DNA from: Leucobacter komagatae
GTDB taxonomy: Bacteria > Actinomycetota > Actinomycetes > Actinomycetales > Microbacteriaceae
Reading direction: 5' to 3'
DNA length: 64,000 nucleotides
Assembly: GCF_000834055.1 (NCBI RefSeq)
Contig: NZ_JXSQ01000003.1
Location: forward strand, 124,001-188,000
Below are positions 62,195 through 64,000 of the stretch, piece by piece. Both the position numbers and the translations under genes were made by a program. The notes below the pieces were generated by a model, which saw nothing but the letters and a program-made list of their open reading frames with translations, ran no database searches and was not told the origin of the DNA. The number at the start of each line of letters is the position of its first letter. Positions within the stretch are counted from its first letter, which is position 1.

Positions 62195-63160
62195 GTGAGT
62201 AGAGACCCCCTGGAAGAACTCTTCGGTCCTTTGGACTCGGACGAACCTGAAACCGGCTCCTTCGAAACCGGAGCGGACGCTGCCTCAGGCGAAGCAAATA
62301 GCGAGGCCGCGACGCAGGCTTTTGAGCCGGCGCCGGCCGTTCGCCCGCGCGCTGGGCGCGCGGCCGCAGATCCACGAAGCGATGCTGATGCGCCAACCGC
62401 CGCGTTTGACGCGGCAGTGACCGGTGCCGCTCCGACGGCCGCCGCTCCGACCGCTGCCGCACCAGTCGGCGCAGCTCCGACGCGCGCCCAGTCACAGCCG
62501 CTCACCCCTGGCGGGTCACCCGCTGGGGCGCCGGCGCCGGCACCGGTCAGGCCGCGTATTCAGCGCCCCCAGGGTGCTGAGCCGCCGACGCAGCCCGTCC
62601 CCGCGGACGCAAAGCGCTCGAACAGCGCGCTGCCATGGATCATCGTCGCCGTCGTCGCCGTGCTCGCACTCGTGGGATCCCTGCTCGTGGTGAACGCCAT
62701 CGGCAAGGACGATCCCAAGCCAGAAGAGACCACTGAGGCGCCAGCGCCAACTCCCTCCGAGACGGACGGGCAGGAAACCGAAACCGCACCACCAGAGGTG
62801 GAGGAGCCAGAAGAGGAAAAGGCTCCCGTTGTTGACGTCGGCGCGGATCCGCTCTCGCTCCCGATCTCCTTCGCGAACATCACCGTTGAGACGTCGCGCA
62901 AGCTGACGAACCCGCAGTGGTTCTATCACGCTGGCCCGCCAGAGCGCGTCATGTTTGAGTCTGGGCTCATGAACTCCTTCCCTGACTCCTGCGCTGCGAT
63001 GCGCAGCCCTGTCGGGCAGAGCCCGTGGGGCATTGAGAAGGGCGAGGGTGACACGTGGGAAGTCGTTCGGCCAGAGGGCACGTGCGCTGCTGATCCGGAT
63101 CTCTACAACGAGGTCTGGGGACTGATGCAGGCAGTCGCCGACAGTGTGAAGCCGCTGTAG
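62195..63160 (+). CDS. Hypothetical single-pass membrane protein with Ala/Pro-rich N-terminus
   Basis: A 321-residue protein. About 145 residues of Ala/Pro/Thr-rich, probably disordered, cytoplasmic sequence (with repeats of PTAAAP) precede one membrane segment, PWIIVAVVAVLALVGSLLVV. An acidic Glu/Pro linker and a small extracytoplasmic domain of about 95 residues with two Cys (DSCAAM, GTCAADPD) that may pair follow. GTG 62195 lies 6 nt after TAGGCT (62183-62188). Not recognised as a named family. Confidence 0.7.
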   Translation: MSRDPLEELFGPLDSDEPETGSFETGADAASGEANSEAATQAFEPAPAVRPRAGRAAADPRSDADAPTAAFDAAVTGAAPTAAAPTAAAPVGAAPTRAQSQPLTPGGSPAGAPAPAPVRPRIQRPQGAEPPTQPVPADAKRSNSALPWIIVAVVAVLALVGSLLVVNAIGKDDPKPEETTEAPAPTPSETDGQETETAPPEVEEPEEEKAPVVDVGADPLSLPISFANITVETSRKLTNPQWFYHAGPPERVMFESGLMNSFPDSCAAMRSPVGQSPWGIEKGEGDTWEVVRPEGTCAADPDLYNEVWGLMQAVADSVKPL

Positions 63161-63179
63161 CGCTCACCTGCCGCACTTC

Positions 63180-63219
63180 CGTGGGGGCCGCACCGCCGTT
63201 TGGCGGTGCGGCCCCCACG
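63180..63219. terminator. Very strong bidirectional hairpin terminator
   Basis: An 18-bp perfect inverted repeat (CGTGGGGGCCGCACCGCC and complement) with loop GTTT, followed by TTGTTG. It lies between the convergent membrane-protein gene and the CPBP protease gene. Confidence 0.8.
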
Positions 63220-63268
63220 TTGTTGCTGGGCGAGCTGCGCGGCCAGTAGCCCCGCCCGCGCCGCTGCG

Positions 63269-64000
63269 TTAGCCGAACAGCGACGGCCAGAGGGCCAATG
63301 CGAGGGGGTACCCCACGAAGCTCACGATGTCGAGGAGCAGGTGCGCGACGATGAGGGGGAGTGCGCGACCCCAGCGCTGGTACGCCCACCCGAACACGAC
63401 GCCCATGACGACGTTGCCGATGAAGCCTCCGAAGCCCTGGTACAGGTGGTAGCTGCCGCGCAGCAGCGCGCTCGCGATGATGGTCGCCCATGGGCCGACC
63501 CCGAGCCGCTTGAGCCTGTCGAACAGGTAGGCGACAACGATGAGTTCTTCGCTGAGTGCGGCGCGCAGCGCTTGCAGGATGAGCACAGGAACGGTCCACC
63601 AAAACGCGTCGAGGGTCGTCGGAACAACGGTGGTGTTGATGCCGATCCACTTTGCGAACAGGTAGAACCCGAGGCCGGGGATACCGATCACCGCCGCGAG
63701 GACGAACCCGTTGCCGGTCTCGCTGAGCCAGGGCCAGCCGCGCCCTGAGCGCATCGGGGCAAACGATGAGGGGTCCGCTGGCCTCGTGCCCGCGTCGCGG
63801 CGGGCGCCGAGGCCGAGGTCGCCGAGGTGCGGTCGCTGCGTGCGCCAGAGCAGGAAGACGACGAGCGCGACTGGCGCTAGGCCACCGATGATCCCGAGCA
63901 GTTGGTAGGCGAGGTCGAAGTACTGCTGGCTCGACAGCGGGCGGTGGATCGTTGCCGTCTGATTCTCGAGCGCGGTGTCCTGCGCGAGGCGTTCGAGGAT
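63269..64000 (-). CDS. CPBP-family intramembrane metalloprotease (5' end outside the window)
   Basis: The frame stays open to the right edge, giving about 243 visible residues including an upstream membrane segment (LLGIIGGLAPVALVVFLLW). CPBP motif 1 appears as ALSEELIVVAYLFDRL (the usual Arg of EExxxR is not in its normal place), motif 2 as LLRGSYHLYQG, and motif 3 as IVAHLLLDIVSF. These are Rce1/CAAX-protease-like membrane proteins; some protect against bacteriocins. The substrate is unknown. Confidence 0.83.
   Translation of the reverse strand: MLERLAQDTALENQTATIHRPLSSQQYFDLAYQLLGIIGGLAPVALVVFLLWRTQRPHLGDLGLGARRDAGTRPADPSSFAPMRSGRGWPWLSETGNGFVLAAVIGIPGLGFYLFAKWIGINTTVVPTTLDAFWWTVPVLILQALRAALSEELIVVAYLFDRLKRLGVGPWATIIASALLRGSYHLYQGFGGFIGNVVMGVVFGWAYQRWGRALPLIVAHLLLDIVSFVGYPLALALWPSLFG

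Overview
The window is chromosomal DNA of a high-GC actinobacterium, most likely Microbacteriaceae and plausibly a Leucobacter-like organism. The basis is gene content (fumC, beta-carbonic anhydrase, DUF4245, xseB/xseA, ispH, class II fba, glpX, ychF), high GC, and many genes that begin 6-8 nt after a TANNNT -10 box, which is typical of leaderless actinobacterial transcripts. Genus assignment is inference. I found no rRNA, tRNA, CRISPR array or intact insertion sequence.

Layout. 1-1868: a minus-strand core operon xseB > DUF4245 > carbonic anhydrase > fumC. 1985-7238: a lower-GC island holding an IS110 remnant and then a compact five-gene operon: a 34-residue precursor-like peptide, two tandem SagB-type flavin dehydrogenase homologues (the first with an apparent RiPP-recognition winged helix at its N-terminus), a MATE exporter, and an HExxxH/EGW metallopeptidase-like protein. 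I read it as a RiPP (ribosomally made, modified peptide) pathway with no YcaO cyclodehydratase. 7254-7672: a truncated second DUF4245 and a second, complete xseB. 7805-18693: core genes (xseA, ispH, a decarboxylase/symporter pair, fba, glpX and small proteins). 18725-23718: a LysR regulator divergent from a sodium/solute symporter, crotonase and acyl-CoA ligase operon. 23740-31746: rmuC, a MarR-controlled redox operon with a clear double operator, a lipoprotein, an exonuclease and ychF. 31747-34608: a small island with a lipoprotein, regulator, membrane protein, broken higA and broken methyltransferase, ending in a 94-bp diverged copy of the 3' part of ychF. 34839-40049: a MetNIQ-type ABC importer with tautomerase-like, aldo/keto reductase and M20 amidohydrolase genes. 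41795-43150: a probable sortase-anchored surface protein. 43422-53735: a two-armed acyclic-terpene-utilisation-like cluster (tetR, crotonase, biotin carboxylase/BCCP, carboxyltransferase, atuA; divergently acyl-CoA dehydrogenase and acyl-CoA synthetase). 53849-64000: phnA, a WYL regulator with an adjacent hydrolase, small enzymes, an alarmone synthetase, a phosphotransferase and a partial CPBP membrane protease.

The main structural theme is that three accessory blocks are each bounded by a partial or diverged second copy of the adjoining core gene: xseB/DUF4245 (with a 173-bp tract identical between otherwise diverged copies), ychF, and phnA. This suggests that incoming DNA was joined through homology in core genes. 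The strongest functional candidate for an undescribed system is the tandem-SagB peptide cluster at 2604-7238.
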